Part shown: piece after piece, positions 51,131-59,930 of the stretch
How positions within the stretch are numbered: position 1 is the stretch's first letter
How the letters are laid out: each line of letters opens with the position of its first letter
IMG/VR virus record: IMGVR_UViG_3300023110_002336
Coordinates: 1-64,000 of that record
Length of the DNA: 64,000 nucleotides
Strand: one strand, 5' to 3'
Source: a virus
Notes under the pieces: generated by a model
The model's input: only the letters and a program-made list of their open reading frames with translations
What the model was told of the DNA's origin: nothing
Databases searched by the model: none
Made by a program: the position numbers and the translations under genes

Positions 51131-52002
51131 TTAAGTCTCCTGAAGCAATCTGATATTCCTTCGTTTATTTCAATACCTGCTCGCCAGCCTAGTTCGGCAA
51201 GACCTGATACGTTTGCCTTTGTGGTCATTACATCGCCTTTTCTTGGCTCAGTATAATCAAAATTGACGTTTGGGAAATGCTCTTTTACTACCTGAGACAT
51301 TTCATTTAGAGAAATATTGGCACCTGTACCAACATCAAAAACAGATCCATTCAGCTTTTCTTCGTAGTTCATGCAAAAGATGTTAGCATTGACAACATCG
51401 TCAGCATTGACCATATCGCGGCGTTGTTCACCATCACCAGTAATGAATGGATTGATGCCTTCTCTAATACTCTTCATCCAGTTTGCAACAGCAGTAGCAT
51501 ATGGACCATCTGCTCGTTGGTCATGAGAATAAACATTGAAGTACCTAAGACTTACAGTATCTAAGCCATAAAGATGAGAATACATGGTAGTCTCAAGTTC
51601 TGTGGTAAACTTTTGTAGAGCATAGGGGCTTGCAGGTCCATTTCCATTTCCAACCACAGATGAAGAACTAGAATAAATTACTCTCTTGACAGAGCCAACC
51701 TTTCTTGCAAAATTAAGAACATTGGTTCCTGCAAGTACATTGTTCCTTGTTGTCTCAACAGGATGCTCCACACTATAGCCTACACGGGGAAGACATGCCA
51801 TGTGAAAGACATATTCTGGCTGGAAATTAAAGAAATAAGGGTGAAACTTGCCATCGCTATCTTCTGCCAAGATCTTGTTGATATCTTTTGAGACTTCTTC
51901 GTTAAGATCAATACCAATAACTTTGTGACCCAAAGACTGCAGTCTTGTAAAAAGCTTTGAGCCTATATATCCTTTGTGTCCTGTTACTAAACATCTAGCC
52001 AT
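51127..52002 (-). CDS. NAD-dependent sugar epimerase/dehydratase (SDR)
   Basis: The 291-residue product has the Rossmann signature GHKGYIG (8-14), an SSSSSVVG stretch (111-118) and the catalytic Y127-x-x-x-K131 in SPYALQK. It closely follows the plan of UDP-glucose/UDP-GlcNAc 4-epimerases and related dehydratases, which remodel nucleotide sugars for surface glycans. The substrate cannot be told. It overlaps the GDP-mannose epimerase-like gene by eight bases and is coupled to the next gene by GTGA. Confidence 0.86.
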   Translation of the reverse strand: MARCLVTGHKGYIGSKLFTRLQSLGHKVIGIDLNEEVSKDINKILAEDSDGKFHPYFFNFQPEYVFHMACLPRVGYSVEHPVETTRNNVLAGTNVLNFARKVGSVKRVIYSSSSSVVGNGNGPASPYALQKFTTELETTMYSHLYGLDTVSLRYFNVYSHDQRADGPYATAVANWMKSIREGINPFITGDGEQRRDMVNADDVVNANIFCMNYEEKLNGSVFDVGTGANISLNEMSQVVKEHFPNVNFDYTEPRKGDVMTTKANVSGLAELGWRAGIEINEGISDCFRRLK

Positions 52003-52999
52003 TCTTTTTCACCTGTTTTAGAATCCAATTATACGTCATTTCCATCCCTTCGTATAGGGGTTGTGATACTTCCCATCCTATTTTTTCACGATAAAGCGTG
52101 TTATCAGAGTTTCTTCCGTTAACACCAATTGGGCACTTGTGCCCATACTTAGCTTCAAACTCCTCACCGTCAATGTTATAAAGTTCCAGATCCTTGCCAG
52201 AGATTTGTATTGCCATTCTGGCAAAATCGTTAATCGCGATCATTTCTTCGGAGCCAATGTTAACTGGTCCCGTAAAATCAGACTGCATCAAGCGGTAAGT
52301 GGCTTCAACACATTCATCAACATACAGGAAGGATCTAGTCTGAGTACCCGGTCCCCATACCTCAATCTTACTGCCTTCTGGAGCTTGTGCAACTTTACGA
52401 CAGAAAGCAGCGGGAGCCTTTTCTCTACCACCTTCCCATGTTCCATATGGTCCAAAAATGTTGTGATACCTTGCCACACGCACTTCAAGTCCCTTGTTTC
52501 TCATGAAAGCCAAGAATAGTCTTTCTGAGAAAAGCTTCTCCCAACCATATTCCGAATCTGGATTTGCTGGATATGCAGAGTCTTCAACACAGTTTGGGTT
52601 ATCGGGATCTAGTTGGTTGTGCTCTGGATACATACAAGCAGAAGAGGAGTAGAATACTCTCTTGACCTTCTTTTTGGCTGCTTCGTGCGCAACGTTTAGG
52701 TTGATCATGGCAGAATTATGCATGATATCTGCATCATTCTCGCCAGTAAAAACAAATCCTGCTCCGCCCATATCAGCAGCAAGTTGATAGATTTCATCCA
52801 TTTCTTCGTCAATCACGGCGGCGACAACATAAGGATCTCTCAGATCTCCAATAACAAAATGATCTGCTATCTCATCAACCTTATGAAATTCGTTGTATTT
52901 AAGATCAACACCGCGTACCCAGTAGCCTTTCGACTTTAGATACTTGACAAGATGACCACCGATGAAGCCACCCGCTCCACACACTAATGCTTTTTTCAT
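51995..52999 (-). CDS. GDP-mannose 3,5-epimerase-like SDR enzyme
   Basis: I use the ATG at 52999 (MKKALVCGAGGFIGG), which overlaps the previous stop as ATGA; the longer frame to 53020 adds seven residues with no support. The 334-residue product has GAGGFIG (8-14), SSSACMYPE with a likely catalytic Cys122, Y151-x-x-x-K155 in YGWEK, and GREKAPAAFCRK (191-202). The last segment is diagnostic of GDP-D-mannose 3,5-epimerases, where its Lys is catalytic. The reaction gives GDP-L-galactose or GDP-L-gulose. It fits the fucosyltransferase-like genes upstream that use GDP sugars. Confidence 0.86.
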   Translation of the reverse strand: MKKALVCGAGGFIGGHLVKYLKSKGYWVRGVDLKYNEFHKVDEIADHFVIGDLRDPYVVAAVIDEEMDEIYQLAADMGGAGFVFTGENDADIMHNSAMINLNVAHEAAKKKVKRVFYSSSACMYPEHNQLDPDNPNCVEDSAYPANPDSEYGWEKLFSERLFLAFMRNKGLEVRVARYHNIFGPYGTWEGGREKAPAAFCRKVAQAPEGSKIEVWGPGTQTRSFLYVDECVEATYRLMQSDFTGPVNIGSEEMIAINDFARMAIQISGKDLELYNIDGEEFEAKYGHKCPIGVNGRNSDNTLYREKIGWEVSQPLYEGMEMTYNWILKQVKKNG

Positions 53000-53622
53000 T
53001 TCACACTCCAAATTTTGCAATCTTCAGCATTGTTTATTTTTTCTATGAAAGAAGAGTATCCAGAATTAAAGATTTTTATCTGTTCGCCTGTTAGGCTTTG
53101 TCTTAGGTTTTTAGATTCTCTAGTTTTACGCTCAGGGAGCCTAAAATCAAAATCTAGAAACTCAGAAATTTTATCTTCATTTTCCCATAGAGTTTCATAC
53201 CTTAGACACATAATATCACATGTTTGCGGTTTGTAAAATGAATCAAACATATTTTCTAGTTTTAGAACGTCTCGAATAAAAATATCTCCAAACTCTCCCC
53301 AATCAGCATCTAGGTTCTTGAAGTGAGCAGGACCCCAGTAGCCTTCAGTTTTACTTTTTCTAACAACCGACAATATAATATCCAAAGGATTACCAAAAGT
53401 AAAAATAACTTTGCAGTTGTCAGGATATTGAATTGGATATAGGTGTGTTTTGTGAACCACCCCGTTCTTGAATACACTAGGATATTCTCTTATAAAAGGT
53501 CTTGTCTTTTTTAAAAATTTCTTTTCGTGCTCCTGAAATCCCCATAAATGATTGTGTAAAGCCACCGTCATTAACTGAGAGCCGCATCGACCAAGCGAAG
53601 CTACAACATATGAATTATTCAT
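52996..53622 (-). CDS. Sulfotransferase-like P-loop protein
   Basis: The ATG at 53622 overlaps the previous stop as ATGA and gives 208 residues. The N-terminus SYVVASLGRCGSQLMTVALH contains GRCGS, the 5'-phosphosulfate-binding loop pattern of PAPS-dependent sulfotransferases. FTFGNPLDIILSVVRKS (about 80-96) fits the 3'-phosphate-binding element with R-x-x-S spacing. It would transfer sulfate to a glycan made by this cluster. The match is partial and the family is diverse, so substrate and activity are unclear. Confidence 0.7.
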   Translation of the reverse strand: MNNSYVVASLGRCGSQLMTVALHNHLWGFQEHEKKFLKKTRPFIREYPSVFKNGVVHKTHLYPIQYPDNCKVIFTFGNPLDIILSVVRKSKTEGYWGPAHFKNLDADWGEFGDIFIRDVLKLENMFDSFYKPQTCDIMCLRYETLWENEDKISEFLDFDFRLPERKTRESKNLRQSLTGEQIKIFNSGYSSFIEKINNAEDCKIWSVK

Positions 53623-54314
53623 TTTATCACGTATACCCAAGTTTCTGGCCAGTCAAAGCATGTTTCATAATAGCCGTAGTCTTTTAGCTGTGGCTTTACA
53701 GTAACATGTTGAAATTTCTTGGACCACTTATGCTCTTCAGCGTAATCAATCACATCTTGATGACTAATTTTTTGTGGATGAAAATCACCATCTATTTCAT
53801 CTTTTGTATCAAACATTAAAAACATGCTTTTTGAAACTCTCAAACACTCATCGATAGAAGCCTTCCAATCCCAACCATGATCGATAGAATTGTAACCAAA
53901 AAGAATGTCTAGCGAATTATCTTCTAGATGAATGTGTTCGGCGGGAGCATTAATGAAATGAGAATTAGAAGTCCAATTGACATAATTCATATCTTTGAAA
54001 TCATCCATAAAAACATCAATAAAATATTTCTCTTTGCAATTCATTCCATAACACTCTATGATGCCTCCATAAGGTCCTACAGATATCTCCCCTATGATTT
54101 TATCTTTGACATTATCAAATGTGATGCCAGTAATACTTTTTATATCATTTAAGAAAAAATCGTAGTTCGCCTTTTTAGTTTCGGGCTTTTCTTTTGGATC
54201 GCTTTTTCCTACTCTTTTCCACCAATTAATGTTGGTAGCCCTAATGTCATCCCAAGTCAAATTATTGTTCAAACCAAACATTTGCTCTTCTAAATTATAT
54301 GGTTTTTTTAGCAT
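53619..54314 (-). CDS. SAM-dependent methyltransferase-like protein
   Basis: The 231-residue product shows a methyltransferase-type pattern. IIGEISVGPYGG (about 73-84) is at the motif I position, FIDVFMDDF (about 97-105) is the acidic strand, and EDNSLDILFGYNSIDHGWDW (about 131-150) resembles the motif of class I enzymes acting on glycans or small substrates. A DECLRVSKSMFLMFD strand follows, as in Methyltransf_11-type enzymes. It overlaps neighbouring cluster genes by a few bases. The assignment is by motif layout; substrate unknown. Confidence 0.68.
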   Translation of the reverse strand: MLKKPYNLEEQMFGLNNNLTWDDIRATNINWWKRVGKSDPKEKPETKKANYDFFLNDIKSITGITFDNVKDKIIGEISVGPYGGIIECYGMNCKEKYFIDVFMDDFKDMNYVNWTSNSHFINAPAEHIHLEDNSLDILFGYNSIDHGWDWKASIDECLRVSKSMFLMFDTKDEIDGDFHPQKISHQDVIDYAEEHKWSKKFQHVTVKPQLKDYGYYETCFDWPETWVYVIK

Positions 54315-55108
54315 ATTTCAACCTCCGCTGTTGCTCCTCCTAACCACCATGCTACTTCTGTATAAGTACTAAGATAAGTTCCTATAATTGTTTTGTTCTT
54401 GGACAGTAAAAGCATTTCAATGAAGTCTTCTTTGATTCCTTCCCCATGAAAACGACTTGTTGCTATGTCTGTCTCTCTGTCATAAACCAGTACTCTGTTT
54501 CCGTATCTTGTCTTAAATAAATTTTTGACATAATCAGAATCTGACGTAAGATATATATTACCATCCGTAGTATTATTCAAATTAGACTTAACACTGGCAA
54601 AAAAGTTTTCTAATCTGTGAAAGCTATCTTTTCTCTCGATATCGTCCGACCAAGAACGTATGTGTACTGATATGGTCTCATCGTTGAAATTGCTTGAGAA
54701 TCTTTCGACTTTTTCTAAAATCTCTGGATTTATGATTAGGTCATTGAATTTACTAACACATTCAGATCTTACAGCTTCAGGTATTCTTGAAAATTCTAAA
54801 TCAATGTTTCGTAATCTAGGACAAGTAAAACTAAATCTATTACCAGCCATATCTCTGTCTGCTGTAATCTTGGTGAAACCATTAGGTATTGGGTCTGTGT
54901 CTAAAATAGCCAGTCGCCATGAAGGGTAAGTTTTAGCACCTGATGGGATTGATTTCACCTCTACATCATTTAGAAATAAATCAGAAAATTCACAAGTCAA
55001 ATCCTTATTTTTAGTCCAGTGGACACGGTAATCACTGTCAAGCCTCATGGCAGAAACAATCGATTTCATTCTGTTACCCAACCCTGACTTATTGTTGGCT
55101 ACTATCAT
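54308..55108 (-). CDS. Fucosyltransferase-like glycosyltransferase (GT-B)
   Basis: The 266-residue product begins IVANNKSGLGNRMKSIVSAM, with the GLGNR loop of GT-B fucosyltransferases. It continues with SVHIRSWSDD (about 146-155), where the His/Arg motif contacts GDP-fucose in related enzymes. IYLTSDSDYV and MLLLSKNKTIIGTYLSTYTE near the end resemble the acceptor-side motif of the NodZ/GT23-GT65 group. It likely transfers a GDP sugar. It is coupled to the ATP-grasp fusion upstream by ATGA overlap. Confidence 0.74.
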   Translation of the reverse strand: MIVANNKSGLGNRMKSIVSAMRLDSDYRVHWTKNKDLTCEFSDLFLNDVEVKSIPSGAKTYPSWRLAILDTDPIPNGFTKITADRDMAGNRFSFTCPRLRNIDLEFSRIPEAVRSECVSKFNDLIINPEILEKVERFSSNFNDETISVHIRSWSDDIERKDSFHRLENFFASVKSNLNNTTDGNIYLTSDSDYVKNLFKTRYGNRVLVYDRETDIATSRFHGEGIKEDFIEMLLLSKNKTIIGTYLSTYTEVAWWLGGATAEVEIC

Positions 55109-56508
55109 CTTAGTGCTTCCTCTATTTCAGACCAGTTGTTATTGTATCTAATGAAAGGTATATTGAAATAAATCAATTTCTTGACATTATCTTTCTTTAC
55201 TTCAATATTATCAGTATGATGTCCTCTTGTTAAGTCATCTATGAACAAATGAGTTCTATGATCTGATTTTAGTATCTCTAATTTTTGCTCAAAGTTATCA
55301 ACAATTATTATCTGGTCATAATGAAAGTTATTTTTGATAAGCCAGTCTCTAGTAGAGAGATAGGGATTATTGAATTTACCCCTAGCTGTTATAAAAACAA
55401 TTCTATACTTTTCTTTTGCATAATTGAGAATTTCTCTTGCTTGCTCATTGGCAGGATCGAGCATAATCTCATCATAATCTCCATATCTTTGGTCTATAGA
55501 GCCATCTGAACTTGTCCATTTTTTCACCCTAGGTACATGGTCATTAATCGTGTAGTCAATATCACAATAGATTACTGGCTTTTCACTTTCCGACTTCAAA
55601 AATTGAATTACTTTTTTATAAAAGTCTAATTGTATTTGTCTTTCTTTTACTTTGAACTCAGCAGTTCCTTTGAAAGATTTGTATGCAGAGCCAACAGGAC
55701 CCGGAACATTCATACTAAAGATTGGGGAAACTTCAAAAAAATGTGGTTCTACTGTCAAATCATCATTTTCCCAAGCAACATCACACGCTCCTATATTTAT
55801 ATTTGTAAGCTTTCTAAACTTCTTTATGTGTTTTGACATCTCTTTTAGATCAATATCAAAATCACAAACAGAACCAAAACGAGTAGAACCAGAAAGTGAA
55901 TCTTGGTCTTTCTTGATTCTAAAGTAGCCATGCACCACTTCATCGCCAACAAAAGTCAATCTTGCTTCTTTTGTGAACATTATCTTTTGCTGCACTATGC
56001 ATCCCGAAGATACATTGAAGATTTTTCTAACCTTATCTCTGTATTCCTCTATATTTTTAGCCTGCTCCATGAAGTTGCTAGCGCACGAATAAGGGTGTTT
56101 TATGACGACCGGGAATGGTATTTTAGTGTTTAATGCTTCTTCAGGATTATCAAAAAACCAAGTTTGTGGTTGTTTTACTCCGCATTTATCAAATAAGAAA
56201 AATATGTTTTTCTTGTTTTCATACAGCCTGTAAAGATAAGAACTAGGAAATATTGAACTTCTCTTGTTTTCAAAGTGTAGAGCTATCTCTTCTAGTTTTT
56301 TGGATAATTTTTCAGAATTCTTGTAACCAGCATCATGGTTGAGTCTTGTTAAATAAAATAAAGTTTCTTCATCTACAAGAGACGGGTTGTCAATAAAATC
56401 TAATTCTAAACCTAGAATACCAATTGCCTCTTTCATCCTATTTGTCCAATCACAATTTTGCCAACCGCTTGGGTGAAAACGATTTTTCAAAACTCCAATC
56501 TTACTCAT
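55105..56508 (-). CDS. ATP-grasp and HAD-phosphatase domain fusion
   Basis: The 467-residue product has an N-terminal ATP-grasp region. PFPVVIKHPYSCAS (about 131-144) is the ATP-binding Lys motif, GCIVQQKI and a Glu-bearing HFFEVSPIFSMN follow. After about residue 310 there is a HAD-like domain with VIYCDIDYTIND (DxDxT nucleophile motif), FITARGKFN (motif II Thr) and LFIDDLTRGHH (acidic motif IV). One ligates, the other dephosphorylates or binds a phosphate; the combination suggests a bifunctional step in making a glycan or its modification. It is inside the glycan cluster; the substrate is unknown. Confidence 0.78.
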   Translation of the reverse strand: MSKIGVLKNRFHPSGWQNCDWTNRMKEAIGILGLELDFIDNPSLVDEETLFYLTRLNHDAGYKNSEKLSKKLEEIALHFENKRSSIFPSSYLYRLYENKKNIFFLFDKCGVKQPQTWFFDNPEEALNTKIPFPVVIKHPYSCASNFMEQAKNIEEYRDKVRKIFNVSSGCIVQQKIMFTKEARLTFVGDEVVHGYFRIKKDQDSLSGSTRFGSVCDFDIDLKEMSKHIKKFRKLTNINIGACDVAWENDDLTVEPHFFEVSPIFSMNVPGPVGSAYKSFKGTAEFKVKERQIQLDFYKKVIQFLKSESEKPVIYCDIDYTINDHVPRVKKWTSSDGSIDQRYGDYDEIMLDPANEQAREILNYAKEKYRIVFITARGKFNNPYLSTRDWLIKNNFHYDQIIIVDNFEQKLEILKSDHRTHLFIDDLTRGHHTDNIEVKKDNVKKLIYFNIPFIRYNNNWSEIEEALR

Positions 56509-56543
56509 CTACATCTCCAAAATATTCTGATATTATTTCTTTT

Positions 56544-57308
56544 TTACTTTCTGATATATTCATTGACCTTCTCTATAACATGTTTAGAATTTCTAAATCT
56601 GTTTATTCTGCCAGAGAAGTCTGTTTTCTGTCCAGTACCCTTGAAGTGAACTATCTTTGTATTTTCATCTGAGAAAAAACTTTCCTCTTCACAAGCAACA
56701 TCAGCAGTAAACACATCTCCTATATTAAATTCTCCGTGTTTACCTTGTCTAATTTCATTAAGCAATAAATTCAAGGAATGAGATTCAAACCAGCCGCGAT
56801 GTGGCTGTTCTTCCATTAGCCTCTTCATTCTACCAATCCAAGAATTCAAAAATCTTATACCTTCATCTGGATTGTTTACAACAAAAAAAGAAGCAATCCA
56901 GTTATCATCTTCTTTATAACTTCTATTGCAAACTAAAATATCCTTATCTTGTTCTATCACTTCTGTTACATCGCCTAAAAACATACAATCTGAATCGACC
57001 ATAATCAATGGACTGCTGTGGATCTTTAGTGCCACTTTACAAAATTTAGTTTTTCTGAGAACATGTTGTAGCCAATTTGAATTTCGTGGAAGAGCATCAG
57101 AAGTGTCTGTAAGATTCAAGTCACTTTGTAGAATACTGACTTTGCTGAAGCTCTTGAGATATTCAACCTCTTCATCTTTCAAACCCGTATCTAAGATTAT
57201 TATATTATCAATTTTGTCGTCGGGGACTTCCTCTAATAATGAAAGAAGCCAAATTTTTCCAAAAATCATATAAGCAGAGTTGAGAACTGTAAAGAAATTG
57301 TACTTCAT
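56544..57308 (-). CDS. GT-A glycosyltransferase
   Basis: The 254-residue product has the GT-A core: the LIMVDSDCMFLGDVTE stretch (about 100-115) carries the metal-binding DxD motif. A hydrophobic N-terminal strand FFTVLNSAYMIFGKIWLLSL and a helix-rich C-terminus with IVHFKGTGQK follow, as in GT8/GT77-like enzymes that add a single sugar. It overlaps the GT11-like gene upstream as ATGA. After it comes a 35-base gap containing a GGAG ribosome site for the next gene. Confidence 0.76.
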   Translation of the reverse strand: MKYNFFTVLNSAYMIFGKIWLLSLLEEVPDDKIDNIIILDTGLKDEEVEYLKSFSKVSILQSDLNLTDTSDALPRNSNWLQHVLRKTKFCKVALKIHSSPLIMVDSDCMFLGDVTEVIEQDKDILVCNRSYKEDDNWIASFFVVNNPDEGIRFLNSWIGRMKRLMEEQPHRGWFESHSLNLLLNEIRQGKHGEFNIGDVFTADVACEEESFFSDENTKIVHFKGTGQKTDFSGRINRFRNSKHVIEKVNEYIRK

Positions 57309-58219
57309 GATTTTATTCCATACTTTTTAAAGTAAAGAGCATCAGCACCACCCCATGAAAACCAACCATCAAAATTGGTTCTTCCAAGGTTTCTTCTAAG
57401 ATTGGGAGGCTTAGCAATCTTCCAAGGATTAAAAATTGCTACTTGCGATGCTCCACTTAAAGTAGCTGCCCACCAAGAAAATGTACTGTTATGTACAATA
57501 ACTTTATCAAAACTTCTCAAAAGATTGAAATCATCAATGAAGCTGCCTCGCAGCCCACCAGTACCTCCCATCATTTCAGCCCCATTACAGTGAATAATTG
57601 GGTCTAGAGGTGTCAATTCCTCAACAAGATGATTCATGTATTCTAAAGACTGCTCAGTAGAAACCCATGGGGCTGTTCGATTGGGTCCTACTCTGATTTG
57701 ATCTTGTATCTTTTTAATATCAGAAATAGTATATGGTTCCCACTTTTCAGCATCAGTGACAATGTGAAGTCTTTCAAAACTCATCTTGTTTAAAACTTCT
57801 TTTATAGAATCTGCAGTGATGTGATTTTTGTGATGAGACTCTTGTATCAATCTATTTTGCAAACGAAGGTGTAAGATAACATCCTTTCTATTTGTTATTT
57901 CAGATGGTGTATACCAAGTTCTTATTTCGTCAATATATGGTTTTATGATTTTATAATCTTCAAAGTAACCATTGATAACAAAATTTTGTTCTAAATTGAT
58001 ATCAGAGTTTAGACATTGTTTGTAGTTTGAATCGTTGATATAAAATACTGGAAGTTGTCTATTTGCAAAAGCTGTTTGCTCGGGAATACCAAGCTCAGGT
58101 ATTGCTCTATGTAAAAGCTTGAGACCATTTTTTTCAGCAAATAATCTACCACATGCATATTGAAATAGGTTGTTTCCAAAACCAATTGTAAAATTTATTT
58201 GTACTACGCCTTTATTCAT
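57305..58219 (-). CDS. Alpha-1,2-fucosyltransferase-like glycosyltransferase (GT11)
   Basis: The 304-residue product has the GT11 N-terminal signature GFGNNLFQYACGRLFAEKNG (13-32). DVILHLRLQNR (about 113-123) is an atypical version of the HxRRxD motif, and VIVHNSTFSWWAATLSGAS (about 240-258) is a strong GT11 motif. GT11 enzymes transfer fucose from GDP-fucose to a galactose; the second Arg of HxRRxD is missing here, so the donor may differ. The gene overlaps its neighbours as ATGA on both sides. Confidence 0.82.
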   Translation of the reverse strand: MNKGVVQINFTIGFGNNLFQYACGRLFAEKNGLKLLHRAIPELGIPEQTAFANRQLPVFYINDSNYKQCLNSDINLEQNFVINGYFEDYKIIKPYIDEIRTWYTPSEITNRKDVILHLRLQNRLIQESHHKNHITADSIKEVLNKMSFERLHIVTDAEKWEPYTISDIKKIQDQIRVGPNRTAPWVSTEQSLEYMNHLVEELTPLDPIIHCNGAEMMGGTGGLRGSFIDDFNLLRSFDKVIVHNSTFSWWAATLSGASQVAIFNPWKIAKPPNLRRNLGRTNFDGWFSWGGADALYFKKYGIKS

Positions 58220-59316
58220 CTTCTCTCCACATAAGCAAATAAATCATCATATATTTTTTTTAGATTTTGTATTACTTCTTCGGATTCTTCAATTGTAACC
58301 TTGACTCCATTTTTTGCCAGTGCATGAGCGAACCTTAGCTGCTGAGATTCTTCTAAAATTACTGTTCCTTTTTTGTATGTCACTGAATCTGTGAAGTATT
58401 CAGATTGTCCAGAGCTTAAAAATTGCTCTACCTGAAAATCTAAATGTTTGCCATTGATATCAGTAGAAGCTTCGCACATGTCAAAAGGCATATCATTGTT
58501 CTTGGCAAGGCGCATGTAGGCTCTTGTGTCTCTAGGGAAACACGGACCACCCCACCCAAAGCCATATCTAAAAAACTTATTGTTTATTCGACTATCTGAG
58601 CCAACTGCGTGTAAAACTTTGTCAGGATTAGCCCCTATCTTTGTGGCTAGATCACCAACCATATTGGCGAAAGAAATCTTGCAAGTTAAGTAGCAATTGA
58701 GGGATACCTTCGTAAGCTCAGCACTTAGTCTATCCATAATGTGTATGGAGGGAGTATTAGTACAAGCATTTTTGTAAACAGATACAATCTCCTGTGCAAG
58801 TTCATCCGTATCGCTGCCTATGTAAACACAATCTGGCTCAGATTGATTTTTTAGAATTGTTCCTTGAGCTATTGTTTCTGGATTAAAACTAACATTCCAG
58901 TTATATTCCCGTAATCTCTTGTATACAGTATCTGAATAACCGGGATTAACATTTGTGCAAACTACTAAATGCTTAGTATCTTTTTGCTTGCCAAGTTTCA
59001 CTAGAGTATCTACAACAGAATCGACTTGAGAAACATCGTATTGACCGTCTGGCTCTGAAAAAGATGCTACAGTAACGAAAAGAATATCCGAATGTGACAC
59101 ACAATCAGCAGCATCCGATGTGGCTCTAAAATTTTTTGACTTTGATAAGAGTTTATTTACTCCGGGCTCATGAGAAAAGAATGCTTTTTTATTGATTTCG
59201 TTTACATAATTTTCGATTATGTCATAGCCAACAACATTGTATCCAGCCTTTTCTAATGTTAGGCAGAAACAAAGACCGAGGCGACCGATTCCAATTACAC
59301 TTATATTGTTTTTCAT
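58216..59316 (-). CDS. UDP-glucose/GDP-mannose 6-dehydrogenase family protein
   Basis: The ATG at 59316 is preferred over a TTG at 59319. The 366-residue product has the NAD-binding GIGRLGLC (9-16), SFNPETIAQGT (143-153) and GFGWGGPCFPRDTRA (252-266) with the catalytic Cys259. Unlike the short paralog at 50285, it retains a C-terminal region of about 100 residues, though not a full-length sugar-binding domain. It probably oxidises a nucleotide sugar to a uronic acid for surface glycan synthesis. The start overlaps the previous stop by one base (TGATG). Confidence 0.86.
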   Translation of the reverse strand: MKNNISVIGIGRLGLCFCLTLEKAGYNVVGYDIIENYVNEINKKAFFSHEPGVNKLLSKSKNFRATSDAADCVSHSDILFVTVASFSEPDGQYDVSQVDSVVDTLVKLGKQKDTKHLVVCTNVNPGYSDTVYKRLREYNWNVSFNPETIAQGTILKNQSEPDCVYIGSDTDELAQEIVSVYKNACTNTPSIHIMDRLSAELTKVSLNCYLTCKISFANMVGDLATKIGANPDKVLHAVGSDSRINNKFFRYGFGWGGPCFPRDTRAYMRLAKNNDMPFDMCEASTDINGKHLDFQVEQFLSSGQSEYFTDSVTYKKGTVILEESQQLRFAHALAKNGVKVTIEESEEVIQNLKKIYDDLFAYVERR

Positions 59317-59930
59317 CAATAGTCCTTCATTTTATCTCTGATGATAGATACTATATCATCATTTTTCTGTGGAAGGTATTCCGTAAATCTATACAAATTT
59401 ATATCATTTTCTTTTAGTAGTGTGTAGTAGGCATCGACTTTATCCTCAAGTTCTGATACCTTTTCTACATCGTGACCTTGCCCACAATATACATCAATGT
59501 GTTTATGTACTCCAGAATTTACAAGATCATTAAACAAATACCACTCTGAGCCTTCAATGTTAACCTTTAAAATATTAAAAGCAATTTTGTGTGCTTTTAC
59601 ATTCTCTTTAATCCACTCTGAAAACACGATACCTTCAACTTCTTCATAGTTTTTGGATACGTTTCTTTTTGTTGAAAAAACAGAGTGACCGACGTGATTT
59701 GGGGCATGATAAAGCCTAACCATTCGCGGAGTGTCAACTACAGCTTTGTTAATAATTTCAACCCGATCATTATCCTTGTACTTATTTTTTAAGGCATCAG
59801 CGTAATCCTTACAAGCCTCAAAACCATATACTTTATAGTCTGTGATATTGAGAGCAGGGAAGACATGATTGACCATCCAGTGTATCTCTGTTCCCTTCCA
59901 TAATCCAAAATCATAGTAGTAAACTTTCAT
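59316..59930 (-). CDS. FkbM-family methyltransferase-like protein
   Basis: The 204-residue product has the class I layout: VYGFEACKDYADALKNKY (about 33-50, acidic binding strand) and ILKVNIEGSEWYLFND (about 119-134), matching the KxDIEGxE motif of FkbM-type O-methyltransferases. The canonical first glycine-rich motif at the N-terminus is shortened to FGLWKGTEI. It may methylate a sugar of the glycan made here. It directly abuts the next gene (59931). Confidence 0.78.
   Translation of the reverse strand: MKVYYYDFGLWKGTEIHWMVNHVFPALNITDYKVYGFEACKDYADALKNKYKDNDRVEIINKAVVDTPRMVRLYHAPNHVGHSVFSTKRNVSKNYEEVEGIVFSEWIKENVKAHKIAFNILKVNIEGSEWYLFNDLVNSGVHKHIDVYCGQGHDVEKVSELEDKVDAYYTLLKENDINLYRFTEYLPQKNDDIVSIIRDKMKDY

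Noticed and set aside
55794-55801. A second minus-strand TATAAATA
   Set aside because: It is within the ATP-grasp/HAD gene, far from the next start, and is explained by Asn-Ile codons.
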